Source: CBDCCV01 sp965215025 | GTDB taxonomy: Bacteria > Bacteroidota > Rhodothermia > Rhodothermales > Salinibacteraceae | DNA: 64,000 nucleotides | NCBI GenBank assembly: GCA_965215025.1 | Contig: CBDCCV010000001.1 | Span: 930,001 to 994,000 of the forward strand | Direction: 5' to 3' | Part shown: positions 42,803 through 51,313 of the stretch, piece by piece | Layout: each line of letters opens with the position of its first letter | How positions within the stretch are numbered: the stretch's first letter is position 1 | Translations under genes and position numbers: made by a program | Notes under the pieces: model-generated | Databases searched by the model: none | Seen by the model: only the letters and a program-made list of their open reading frames with translations | Told to the model about the DNA's origin: nothing

Positions 42803-44320
42803 TCAGTCCAAGTAGCCTGGGTTCTGCACAAGCTCTTCGTTCACCTCGAGCTGGGAGGGCGGGATGTCATCCAGGATGCCGTAGTAGCTAAAGGGGACGT
42901 CTTCACGACCCGTTCCAAATGCCTTGTCGATGTCGCGGCCCAGACGCTTGAGGTCGAAGAAGCGGTGCCCCTCAGCCACCAGCTCGCGGCGGCGCTCGGC
43001 CAGGATTGCGTCATAGGCAGAGTCGAAGTCGAAGCTGCCGGCGTTTAGGGCGTCCGCGTTGCGTTGCGCACGCAGGTCGTTGAGCCGTTCGATAGCGGGC
43101 GCTACGCCTGACGTGTTCAAGCGGGCCTCCGCCTGGATGAGCACCATCTCGGCGATGCGCAGGTGAACGTAGTCGTCAGCAAACTGCGAGGGATTCTGCT
43201 CTGCGGCGTACTTGTGCAGCTCGAAACCCGCGTCGTTGACCGCCGCGCAGCCTGACGGTTCGACGTTGTTGATCTCGTCGAAGCACGGCTCGTACCAGGC
43301 GTCGAGCCGGGCGTCCTCTTCCTCGTAGAGGCTCACCAAGTCCTGCGTAGGCAACTGCGCCAGCCACTGCAGCGTCGTGTACGCGGAAATGGCATTGTTG
43401 ACGCCGGCCGATTCAGTGGTAGGGTTGGTGCTGATGGTGAAGATGGCTTCGGGGTTGGGGACCCGCTCGTCGAAGATAGCCTCCAGCTCCGACGGCTCGG
43501 CCAGCTCCGATCCGAAAAGGGCACCCGCTGCGTCAATAGCCGCCTGCGCGCGCGTATCCGCCTCTGCCCAATCGCGCTCGTAGAGGTTGACCCGCGCCAT
43601 CAGCGCCTGCACGGACGCCTCGGAGGCGAAGAAGGGCACACCTTCCCCTGCATCCTCGTCCAGGTTCTGAAAAAGGTTCAGCGCCTCGCTCAAGTCCGAC
43701 TCGATCTGGTCATACACCTCGAGCACGGTGCTCCGCGGCTTTTGGATAACGTCCTCGATGGCAAGCGTCGGCTCCGTCTGAATGACGACGCCCAACTCCC
43801 AGCCTTGTCCCGGCCCGGAGTTCGGATCCACGACGCCGCCTTCTCCATCGGGGTCGTACCCAAAGATCCGCACTAGGTGGTGGTGCGCCAGCGCCCGCAT
43901 GAAAAAGGCCTCGGCACGCAGCTTACTGGCTTCCGCTTCGGGCAGGACGCCTTCTTCGATGCCACTGATCAAGATGTTCGCTTCGTTGATCATGGCGTAG
44001 AGATCATCGTAAGCGCCCGTCCCGATGCCGTTGCGGGGGCTGGTCCCGAACAGGTTGAGTCCTTGGTGGCGCCCCTGGTTACTACGGAAGAAGGTGTTGT
44101 CCGCCAGCGCCGAGGGTCCGAGCAGCCAGTCGGTGCTCAGCGCCGTCCCGTGCATCCGGGCGTACATGCTTGCACGGATCGACCGTATAGCGTCAGGGTT
44201 GGAAAGCGCCTCTTCCTGGCTGACGGCCGTGCTCGGCTCTACGTCCTCGATGATGCTGTCGCACCCCTGCAGGAGCAGCAGAAAGGCGAAGGCGAAAGCC
44301 GTCTTAGCGAAGGTTCTCAT
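42803..44320 (-). CDS. SusD/RagB-like nutrient-binding lipoprotein
   Basis: 505 residues from the ATG at 44320. The lipoprotein signal is MRTFAKTAFAFAFLLLLQGC. Typical SusD features: AEAFFMRALAHHHLVRIFGYDP, PRSTVLEVYDQIESDLSEALNLF, VQALMARVNLYERDW, DDYVHLRIAEMVLIQAEARL, AILAERRRELVAEGHRFFDLKRLGRDI and the C-terminal LEVNEELVQNPGYLD. It pairs with the SusC transporter encoded 88 bp upstream. The substrate is unknown; no hydrolase gene lies in this small operon. Confidence 0.92.
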   Translation of the reverse strand: MRTFAKTAFAFAFLLLLQGCDSIIEDVEPSTAVSQEEALSNPDAIRSIRASMYARMHGTALSTDWLLGPSALADNTFFRSNQGRHQGLNLFGTSPRNGIGTGAYDDLYAMINEANILISGIEEGVLPEAEASKLRAEAFFMRALAHHHLVRIFGYDPDGEGGVVDPNSGPGQGWELGVVIQTEPTLAIEDVIQKPRSTVLEVYDQIESDLSEALNLFQNLDEDAGEGVPFFASEASVQALMARVNLYERDWAEADTRAQAAIDAAGALFGSELAEPSELEAIFDERVPNPEAIFTISTNPTTESAGVNNAISAYTTLQWLAQLPTQDLVSLYEEEDARLDAWYEPCFDEINNVEPSGCAAVNDAGFELHKYAAEQNPSQFADDYVHLRIAEMVLIQAEARLNTSGVAPAIERLNDLRAQRNADALNAGSFDFDSAYDAILAERRRELVAEGHRFFDLKRLGRDIDKAFGTGREDVPFSYYGILDDIPPSQLEVNEELVQNPGYLD

Positions 44321-44408
44321 AACGTGTGCGTGGCTCAGTTCGGTGAAGCGTGCGCGGATCTTCCTTGCTGGGGCCGGGAGGCGTGCGGCGCCCCGGTTCG
44401 TGCAGCGG

Positions 44409-47400
44409 CTAAAGATCCAACTCGATGCCGATGTTGATCTGCTGCTCGGCCGGGTAAGAGGATTCCTCAAAGGCGTCACCTTCGAGGCCGTCATCCACAA
44501 AGCTCAGCTCGGGATCAATGCCGAGGTAGGTGCTCCACGTGATGAGGTTGACCCCGGTGGCGTAGATGCGCGCGCCGCGTAGCCCCACAACGTTCATCAA
44601 GGAGGGCGGGATGCGGTAGCTCAGCGTGGCGTTCCGCAGCCGGATGTAGTTGGCGTTGAAGAGCCACCGCGAGGAGAGGGCATCGGGGTCGAGCGTGTTA
44701 TCGAAGATGTTGAACGGGACCGCCCGAGGGAACGTCGCGATGTCGCCCGGCTCTCTCCAGCGCTCGTCCGCAATGAGTCCGAGGACGCCCTCGCCAAAAG
44801 CGGCCGTCCAAGTGCGTTGCGTGTTGGGCAGGCCCGTGACGCCGTAGCTGAAGTTGAAGAAGAGGTCCAGCGACACTCCCTTGTAGTCGAACCGGGTGCC
44901 GAACCCTCCCGCCACGTCCTCTTCAAGTCCGTCGAAGAACTGGTCGTCGGCGTTGTCGGGGTCGTAGGTGAGGTTGCCGTCGGCGTCGTAGTAGAGCGGG
45001 CGGCCGTCGGCGGGGTTCACGCCTGCCCAGAGGGGCACCTTCCACGCCCGGAGCGAATGGCCTACGGCAAACGGGACGGCGTCGCCGGCGAAAAGCTCGT
45101 CCACGCCTTCACTCAGCTCCAAGATCTCGTTCTGGTTCACGCCGATGTTGAAGCGCGTGGACCACTGGAAGTCGTCCGTCTGAATGTTTACCGAGCGGAA
45201 GTCGAACTCGATGCCGCGGTTTTCGATCTTGCCGATGTTCTCGGTGAAGATCTCGAACCCGCTTTCCGAGGGGATCGGCCGATCCAGGAGGAGGTTGTCG
45301 CTCACCTCGCGGTAGAGGTTGAGGCTCCCCGTGAGCCGGCCTCGCCAAAGCGACCAATCGGCCCCGAGGTTGGCCCCGCGTGACTCCTCCCAAGACAGCT
45401 CAGGGTTGACCAGCTGATCCGGCTCGAACCCAACCTGCCCTTGATACGAGCCGCTGATGTCGTAGAGGCCGCGCGCGGCGAAGTTGCCGATGCCCGCGTT
45501 GCCGGTGACGCCGTAGCCGGCGCGCAGCTTCAGGTTATCCACGAAATCGACGTTGAAGAACGGCTCCTCGGAGATGCGCCACCCCACGGACGCGGACGGG
45601 AAGAAGCCCCAGCGGTTTCCAGTCCCGAACCGCGAGTGCCCATCGTACCGCCCCGTGAGGACGAGGAGGTAGCGGTTGTCGTAGTTGTAGTCGAGCCGAC
45701 CGACGTACGAGATCAGCCGGTACTCGGTGTTGAACCCCTGAAAGAAGGAGACCTCATTAGCCGCCGCCGGCACCTGCAGGAGTTCGTTGTTGAACCCGAT
45801 GTAGCCGGTCTCGTCGTCCTCCCAGTATTCGCGCCGGAATTCGCCGACCACCAGCGCGTCAACGTCGTGGTGGTCGCCGAACGTCTGCCGCGCCTCCAGC
45901 GTGGCATTCGCTGTGACGTTGGTAAGCGTGGCGAAGCGGCGGGACAGCTCGCCCCCTTCTGATGGCGCCAGGGTCGGCGTTCCGTACTCGTTCTCTTTCG
46001 TGTACTGGTAGTCCAGCCCCAGCGTCCCCCGTGCCGTGAGCCAGTCGGTGATGTTGTAGGACGGGCGGAAGCTGGTAAGGATCTGCGTCACGTCTACCGT
46101 ACGGTCCTCTTCGTTGAGGAAGAGGGCTGGGTTCGTCGTCGGGCTTTGCTCAGTGAAGGGGTTGTACGAGCCGTCTGCCTCGGCCAGGAAGCCCTCCGGC
46201 AGGGGGCCGTCGAGGTAGGGGAACGAGATGGGCGGCTCCTCGCCGATGGCTTGGTAGAAGGGGCAGTTGATGAAGAACCCGTCCTCGCAGACGCCTCGGT
46301 TGTCCTCGTTATTGAGCGTGATGCTCGCGTCGAGGTTGAGATCTTCCCCAAACTGCTGGCTGAGCCGGGTGCGGAAGTTGAGTTGGTCGTAGCTTACCCG
46401 CCGCGTGGCCCCTTCGGTGCTGCCCCAGCTCCCTGAGAGGTAGAACTGCGTGTTCTCGTCGCCTCCGGTGGCCGTAAAGCCGGCCTTCATGTGCGATCCC
46501 GGCTGGAAGAGCCAGTCCTGCCAATCGAAGTTCCGCAGCTCGTTAAACGGCGTATCCGGGTCGTACCCGAACGTCGGAAGGATGTCTTCGCGAAACCCTT
46601 CTTCGCCGAAGGCATCGACCTGGAAGTCCACCCACTCGTCCCGCTCCATCAGGTCGAAGCGATCCGATTGGAAGCGGGTCCCGCCCTCGAAGCTGAGGGA
46701 TACCTGCGTTTCGCCAGCGCTGCCCGACTTCGTCGTGATGAGCACGACGCCGTTGGCCGCCTGCGCCCCGTAGATCGCCGCCGAGGCCGCGTCCTTCAAG
46801 ACCTCGATGGACTCGATGTCGTTGGGGTTGATGGCGTTGAGCGGGTTGCGGTCAGTAAGCTCCGACTCCTGGTTGAAGCTTATCGGCACGCCGTCCACGA
46901 TGTAGAGCGGCTCGTCGTCCGCGTTGATCGAGCCTTCCCCACGGACGTTCACCCTGAACCCGCCGCCGGGTCCCCCGCTGGTGGTGTTCACCGTGACCCC
47001 GGCCGCGCGCCCCTGTAGAAGCGCCGAGGTGCTTTGCACCGGCACGTCCTCGATCTCCTCAACGCTCACACTGGCGACCGAGCCTGTGATATCCGCTCGC
47101 CGTTGCGTGCCGTAGCCCGTAACGACGACCTCGTCGAGGCCCACGGCCGTTGTTTGCATTTCGAAGTCCTGCGTCACCGTCTCTCCTGCACTGACCGTGA
47201 CCTCGGCCTCGTTGGTCTGGTACCCGACGAAGCTGACGCTCAGCGTGTGCGTGCCCGCCGGGACGCCTTCTATCGTGTACTCTCCGTCAACATCGGTAGC
47301 GGCGCCGATGTTGAGTTCCGGGATGGACACGTTGACGCCCGGAATTGTCTCGCCGGACTCGGCATCCGTCACCGTTCCGGTAATGCTACCTGTATCCTGC

Positions 47401-47480
47401 GCGAGCGCGGAATCGGGGAGCAGGAGGAGCAGGAGGAGCAGGAGGAGCGCGGCTGCTGTTGCCGTAACGATCTGTTTCAT
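44409..47480 (-). CDS. SusC/RagA TonB-linked outer-membrane transporter
   Basis: 1023 residues. The signal peptide contains an uninterrupted run of ten leucines coded by a 9-bp tandem repeat (47418-47448), then PDSALAQ. The CarboxypepD-regulatory-like domain (about 28-115: GSITGTVTDAESGETIPGVNVSI...TLSVSFVGYQTNE) leads to DEVVVTGYGTQRRADITGSVA and a plug with IESIEVLKDAASAAIYGAQAANGVVLITTKSG (SusC signature, about 220-250). The barrel ends INIGIELDL. It is the first gene of a three-gene operon with SusD and a Calx-beta lipoprotein. A pair of 17-bp direct repeats lies 135-172 bp upstream. Confidence 0.93.
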   Translation of the reverse strand: MKQIVTATAAALLLLLLLLLLPDSALAQDTGSITGTVTDAESGETIPGVNVSIPELNIGAATDVDGEYTIEGVPAGTHTLSVSFVGYQTNEAEVTVSAGETVTQDFEMQTTAVGLDEVVVTGYGTQRRADITGSVASVSVEEIEDVPVQSTSALLQGRAAGVTVNTTSGGPGGGFRVNVRGEGSINADDEPLYIVDGVPISFNQESELTDRNPLNAINPNDIESIEVLKDAASAAIYGAQAANGVVLITTKSGSAGETQVSLSFEGGTRFQSDRFDLMERDEWVDFQVDAFGEEGFREDILPTFGYDPDTPFNELRNFDWQDWLFQPGSHMKAGFTATGGDENTQFYLSGSWGSTEGATRRVSYDQLNFRTRLSQQFGEDLNLDASITLNNEDNRGVCEDGFFINCPFYQAIGEEPPISFPYLDGPLPEGFLAEADGSYNPFTEQSPTTNPALFLNEEDRTVDVTQILTSFRPSYNITDWLTARGTLGLDYQYTKENEYGTPTLAPSEGGELSRRFATLTNVTANATLEARQTFGDHHDVDALVVGEFRREYWEDDETGYIGFNNELLQVPAAANEVSFFQGFNTEYRLISYVGRLDYNYDNRYLLVLTGRYDGHSRFGTGNRWGFFPSASVGWRISEEPFFNVDFVDNLKLRAGYGVTGNAGIGNFAARGLYDISGSYQGQVGFEPDQLVNPELSWEESRGANLGADWSLWRGRLTGSLNLYREVSDNLLLDRPIPSESGFEIFTENIGKIENRGIEFDFRSVNIQTDDFQWSTRFNIGVNQNEILELSEGVDELFAGDAVPFAVGHSLRAWKVPLWAGVNPADGRPLYYDADGNLTYDPDNADDQFFDGLEEDVAGGFGTRFDYKGVSLDLFFNFSYGVTGLPNTQRTWTAAFGEGVLGLIADERWREPGDIATFPRAVPFNIFDNTLDPDALSSRWLFNANYIRLRNATLSYRIPPSLMNVVGLRGARIYATGVNLITWSTYLGIDPELSFVDDGLEGDAFEESSYPAEQQINIGIELDL

Positions 47481-47614
47481 AGCGCCTTCGGAGGTCGTGC
47501 GTCTGCGTGAAACGAAAGAAGATCGGGGCGCTTAGCGAGTACCCTTGCAAGCTGTGCCACCTTAACTTATCGTTGAAGGTAGACGTACGCCTTCGGACCG
47601 ACACCCCCCCCGGC

Positions 47615-47652
47615 GCCAACCGTGTGGAATCGAGGGCCAACCGTGCGGAATC
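47615..47652. repeat. Pair of 17-bp direct repeats upstream of SusC
   Basis: GCCAACCGTGTGGAATC (47615-47631) and GCCAACCGTGCGGAATC (47636-47652), 16 of 17 identical. Their starts are 21 bp apart, two helical turns, which places both on the same DNA face. They are 135-172 bp upstream of the SusC ATG, so they could bind an activator. Confidence 0.55.
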
Positions 47653-47755
47653 TCCGCTGAATGGTAAAAGAGGCCAGACGAACTGTAACTCAGAGGTTCA
47701 GACCGGCTTCTCTATCCACTGGCGGAAGTGAAATTAGAGATGCCGCCGAAACGTT

Positions 47756-47932
47756 AGAGCTTGTATTCAAGGTGAGCTTTAGGGGTCTGCGACGACCTTA
47801 ACCCCGAAGTCATTCCCGGCTTGATCGGGAAAGCGCAGCTTTCCCAGAGGAATCCAGAGTGATCTGGCGCCTTGGTTCCTATTCTGGATTGACCCGCCTC
47901 CGCACGAATGACAGCGTTTGAATACAAGCTCT
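47756..47932. mobile_element. MITE-like element with 15-bp terminal inverted repeats
   Basis: AGAGCTTGTATTCAA (47756-47770) and its perfect reverse complement (47918-47932) bound a 177-bp non-coding segment. Nested inside is a second pair, GTCATTCCCGG (about 47811) against CGAATGAC (about 47905-47912), plus GAATCCAGA/TCTGGATT. This is the look of a miniature inverted-repeat element or compound palindromic repeat. No certain target duplication is visible. Confidence 0.65.
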
Positions 47933-48154
47933 GAGTTCTTGCGAGTGTTCTTACGGCAACAGTGCCTTACCGTCAGAAGCACCTATGACGCCGCGCAAGT
48001 CGGACTCACCGGAGACGATCTTCTCCAACCGCTCGATCTGCGCATTCAGCGCTGTCTCTAAAAACACCTTCCGCCTGCGCCGCACATGTGTTTTGGTGTA
48101 ACAAGCACTTGCTGGAACAGCAGCGGGCGGTCGGCAGAGCCTCACCGAAGCCGT
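47933..48154. other. Gene-free stretch before the GHL10 gene stop
   Basis: 222 bp of lower-GC sequence. A minus-strand reading contains ALNAQIERLEKIVSGESDLR, which is not clearly a gene and could be a fragment. I see no promoter-like or RNA feature I can support. Confidence 0.4.
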
Positions 48155-49717
48155 TCACCGGCGGGCCGTGCCGGCGGCTTCTACTTGGTGGAGCGCTGCC
48201 GCGCTCTCGTTGCCCACGCGGTCCACGGCCGAGACGGCAACGGCGTCGGGGCGCGCGCCGCCGCCAAGCGTGAACGTCCGTTGCGCACCGGGCACGAGGG
48301 CAAGCTGCCAGCGCCCGTCCTGCCGCCAGCGGACAACCCACGAGCGGACGGCCTCGCTGCCGCCCGGCGCCATCGTGACGACGCCGCCTCCGTCTTCCAT
48401 GCGCAGCGACACGTCCGGGCGGTCGGGCGGCGCGTCGTCGAGCCAGGGCGAGGCGGGGACGAGCGCGGGCCGGGCGTACGGCCCCGTCCGCAGCCGCTCG
48501 ACGAGGCGTCCCTGCGCCGTGGTGTCGGGCGCCGGCATGAGCGCCTTCATGCTGAAGTGCACGTTGCCCTGGGCGCCGGGCTGCGCACGCGTCACGTAGA
48601 TCTGCCCAAGGATCTCGCCGGCGGGCCAGTGCCGCTCGCCGGGGCTGCGCACGCGGCTGGCGAAGTTGCCGGGCCAGAGGTGCCGCCCGTGCGCGTTCTC
48701 TTCGATCCACCAGCGCAGCATCACGGGGTAGGGCTGCCCCGTCTGGTCGATGCGGTAGTAGAGCTGCGGCGTGAGGTAGTCCACCCAGCCCTCGCGCAGC
48801 CACCGACGCGCGTCGGCATAGAGTTCGTCGTAAGCGTCGAAGCCAGTGATGCCGTCCGGATGGCCGGGCCGCCAGATGCCGAACGGGCTGATGCCGAACT
48901 TGACGTGCGGTTTGATCCGCTTGATGCCGTGGTACACGCTTTCGACGAGTTGATCGACGTTGTGGCGGCGCCAGTCGGCGCGCGTGCGTGTCTCGCCTCC
49001 TTCGAGGGCGCGCTGCCAGCTCGTGCTGTCGGGGAAGTCGGCGCCGTCGGCGTAGGCGCGGTACGGGTAGAAGTAGTCGTCAAAGTGGACGCCGTCGATG
49101 TCATAGCGCTCCACCACGTCGAGGATGACGCGCTCCGTGTGCGCGCGTGCCTCCGGGACGCCGGGGTCGAGCCAGAGGTACTCGCCGTAGCGGCGGACGT
49201 ACGCCGGATGCCTGCGGCTGACGTGCCCCGGCGCCATGCCCGCTGTGTCGGCGGGATGGCCGGCGCGGTACGGGTTGAACCAGGCGTGCAGCTCCAGCCC
49301 GCGCCGGTGGGCTTCCTCAACGGCGAAGCGCAGCGGATCGTAGAACGGCTCCGGCGCCTGGCCCATCCGCCCCGTCAGGAAGGCCGACCACGGCTCGTGC
49401 GGCGAGTCGTAGAGCGCATCGGCCGCCGGGCGCACCTGGAAGATCACCGCGTTGAGGTTGAGCGCCTGCGCCCCGTCGAGCATCCGGCGCAGCTCCTGCT
49501 GCTGCTCACGGGTGGAGAGGTCGCGCCGGGAAGGCCAGTCGATGTTCGCCACCGTGGCGATCCACGCCGCCCGGAACTCGCGCGGCGCCGCCGGAAGGTC
49601 CGCTATGTCTTCAGCAGGCGCGTTGGTTGACGCGCGCGGCCCCGAGCAGCCCGTCAGCAGTCCACCGGCGCAGAGCGTGACGACGAGCGCAGCGCGAAAG
49701 GGAGAATAGGAAGGCAT
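48155..49717 (-). CDS. GHL10-type (DUF187/YngK-like) glycoside hydrolase lipoprotein
   Basis: 520 residues from the ATG at 49717 (527 from 49738). The lipoprotein signal ends CAGGLLTGC. The TIM-barrel domain (about 50-400) has the family motifs EFRAAWIATVANIDWPS, LNLNAVIFQVRPAADALY, LELHAWFNPYRAG, VVERYDIDGVHFDDYFYPY and VKFGISPFGIW; the acidic residues of HFDDYF and nearby probably act in catalysis. The C-terminal 100 residues form a beta-sandwich (LTLGGGARPDAVAVSAVDRVGN-like). The family is thought to act on cell-wall or other amino-sugar glycans. Its position next to GlcNAc kinase, GH20 and NagB genes supports an amino-sugar substrate. Confidence 0.85.
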   Translation of the reverse strand: MPSYSPFRAALVVTLCAGGLLTGCSGPRASTNAPAEDIADLPAAPREFRAAWIATVANIDWPSRRDLSTREQQQELRRMLDGAQALNLNAVIFQVRPAADALYDSPHEPWSAFLTGRMGQAPEPFYDPLRFAVEEAHRRGLELHAWFNPYRAGHPADTAGMAPGHVSRRHPAYVRRYGEYLWLDPGVPEARAHTERVILDVVERYDIDGVHFDDYFYPYRAYADGADFPDSTSWQRALEGGETRTRADWRRHNVDQLVESVYHGIKRIKPHVKFGISPFGIWRPGHPDGITGFDAYDELYADARRWLREGWVDYLTPQLYYRIDQTGQPYPVMLRWWIEENAHGRHLWPGNFASRVRSPGERHWPAGEILGQIYVTRAQPGAQGNVHFSMKALMPAPDTTAQGRLVERLRTGPYARPALVPASPWLDDAPPDRPDVSLRMEDGGGVVTMAPGGSEAVRSWVVRWRQDGRWQLALVPGAQRTFTLGGGARPDAVAVSAVDRVGNESAAALHQVEAAGTARR

Positions 49718-49770
49718 CAGCGGAAGGGGGAAGTCCAAGCTGGTTCGGGTGGATTACCAGGTAAGCCTCA

Positions 49771-49921
49771 TGTCATCCCGAGCGGAGCGAAGGCGCGCGC
49801 GGTCAAAGCGAAGCTTACCGAAGAAAAGGATCTCAGCGCCGCCGCGGAAAAAGCTACGTGTGGTTGCTTCAAGCATCACATTGAGATCCTTCGATTCGCC
49901 TACGGCTCGCTCAGGACGACA
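49771..49921. repeat. Dispersed-type inverted-repeat element
   Basis: TGTCATCCCGAGCG (49771-49784) faces CGCTCAGGACGACA (49908-49921), 12 of 14 complementary. Nested AAGGATCTCA (49826-49835) faces TGAGATCCTT (49882-49891), a perfect 10-bp pair. This 151-bp arrangement resembles the non-coding palindromic repeats scattered through many bacterial genomes. Confidence 0.6.
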
Positions 49922-50350
49922 GGGAAATAGAGCATCACCTTCTGCAACCCCTGAGAGCGTTTCGCCCGGCCGCGTTCTTCTTCAATCACGTCCTGCGCGC
50001 CGTGTTTTAGGTAAAGAAATGCGGAGGTCAGAATGGACGAGCCGCCTGCGACGGGTAAGGCGCTTTTCAACTTTGGAACCGCTTCCATTCCGACTCTTCA
50101 TTGCGATCTGATGTCGCGCGTCCGTTCCTGTACGGTAGGAACGTCTCGGCTTTGATCCTCTCTCGGTAGTGAGTAGATGGTAAGTGATCGTCCACCTCGG
50201 CGTTTCCGCCTCTGTCGTTTCGAGCGAAGTCGAGAAATCTGGTCGGGCGAAAGCGTCGTCTCCAGCGCAGACCGCTCCACTCGCTCCGCCCGGTCGGGAT
50301 GACCCGCTCCCTCATCACTTATCGTCTGACCACCACCCCTCCCTCTTCCT
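49922..50350. other. Gene-free stretch upstream of GlcNAc kinase
   Basis: 429 bp without a convincing gene. It holds a LacI-type palindrome at 50073-50087 and a weaker inverted segment at about 50213-50303 (GTCGTTTCGAGCGA against CGGTCGGGATGAC). The last 30 bp before the kinase are C/T-rich. The promoters of the kinase (+) and of the GHL10 gene (minus) are probably on either side of the repeat. Confidence 0.5.
50073..50087. promoter_or_regulatory. LacI-type operator candidate 1
   Basis: TTGGAACCGCTTCCA, a near-palindrome with the central CG of LacI/PurR-family sites. It is almost identical to the site at 56422-56437 and related to 60344-60355. It lies between the GHL10 gene and the GlcNAc kinase gene. 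Confidence 0.6.
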
Positions 50351-51283
50351 TTGACCGCTCCGTCGCTTTACATCGGTTTGGACGCGGGCGGCTCTACGAC
50401 GGAGCTGCTCGGCCGCGTGGTGCCAGGCGCGGATGGCACGGGCGACCTCTGCCTGCAGGGACCCGGCACGAACCCGAACCGCGTCGGCACGGAGGAAGCC
50501 GCCCAGGGGATGGCCGACTTGGTTCGCCAGGCGATGCGGCGCATCCCGAGCGCGCGCCTCGTCTCGGTCTACGCCGGCGTGGCCGGGGCGGGCAGCGCCG
50601 AGGAGCAGCAGGACCTCGCCGCGCGCCTGCGCCGTGCCCTGGGCGACGAGGCCCCGCCCTCCGTCCACGTCGTCCATGACGCGCTCATCGCGCTGGAAGC
50701 GGCCTTCGGCGAGGGCAGCGGGCTGATCGTGATTGCCGGGACCGGCTCCGTCGTCTTCGCGCGAGCTGAGGACGGCACGGTGCGGCGCGGCGGCGGCTGG
50801 GGCTACGCCATCGGCGACGAGGGCAGCGGCTATGCCCTGGCGCGCGCTGCCCTGCGCGCCATCGGCCACGCCTTCGACGGCGGCCCGCCCGCGCGCCTGC
50901 GTACGCTCTTGGCTGAGGAGCACGGCCTCCACACGCGCGAGGCTATCATCGAGCGCGTCTACCACACGAAGTGGCCGCTTCAAGAAGCCGCCGGCCTCGT
51001 CCTGCGAGCGGCTGCGGCAGGCGATGCCATCGCGCAGCGCATTCTTGAGGAGCAGACGGCAGCGCTGGCGCAGCAGGTGGTCTGGCTGGCCGAGCGGGAG
51101 CCGCCCGTGGAGCCGCGCTTGGCGCTCATCGGCGGCCTCACGAACGAGGCCGTTTACGTCGAGGCCTTCCACGCCGCGCTCTACCGCGCGCTGCCGGACT
51201 GGACGATCCACCCCACGCCCGAGGCGCCCGTGACTGGCGCGTTGCGCCTGGCTCTGCGCAACGGCTCCGGCTCCCATGCCTGA
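50351..51283 (+). CDS. N-acetylglucosamine kinase (BadF/BcrA ATPase family)
   Basis: 310 residues from a TTG start (product M/L-TAPSLYIGLDAGGSTTELLGR). It belongs to the actin-like ATPase family of BadF/BadG/BcrA type, with phosphate loop 1 IGLDAGGSTTE, SVYAGVAGAGSAEEQ, the catalytic region VHDALIALEAAFGEGSGLIVIAGTGSVVFAR and GGWGYAIGDEGSGYALARAAL, as in bacterial and human-type GlcNAc kinases. It would phosphorylate imported GlcNAc to GlcNAc-6-phosphate in the cytoplasm. No in-frame ATG precedes the motif, so TTG is the best start; it follows a C/T-rich leader. It converges with the SusD gene (30-bp gap). Confidence 0.85.
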   Translation: MTAPSLYIGLDAGGSTTELLGRVVPGADGTGDLCLQGPGTNPNRVGTEEAAQGMADLVRQAMRRIPSARLVSVYAGVAGAGSAEEQQDLAARLRRALGDEAPPSVHVVHDALIALEAAFGEGSGLIVIAGTGSVVFARAEDGTVRRGGGWGYAIGDEGSGYALARAALRAIGHAFDGGPPARLRTLLAEEHGLHTREAIIERVYHTKWPLQEAAGLVLRAAAAGDAIAQRILEEQTAALAQQVVWLAEREPPVEPRLALIGGLTNEAVYVEAFHAALYRALPDWTIHPTPEAPVTGALRLALRNGSGSHA

Positions 51284-51313
51284 CTGAACGCGCCGCACAG
51301 AGCCGCTCGGCGT

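Noticed and set aside
47951..48145. 64-codon minus-strand frame with an ERLEKIVSG helix
   Set aside because: Its first half has shadow composition and there is no family match that I can name. At most a fragment.
50213..50303. A further inverted-repeat element next to the one at 49771
   Set aside because: The arms (GTCGTTTCGAGCGA and CGGTCGGGATGAC) match poorly, so it was only mentioned in the gap description.
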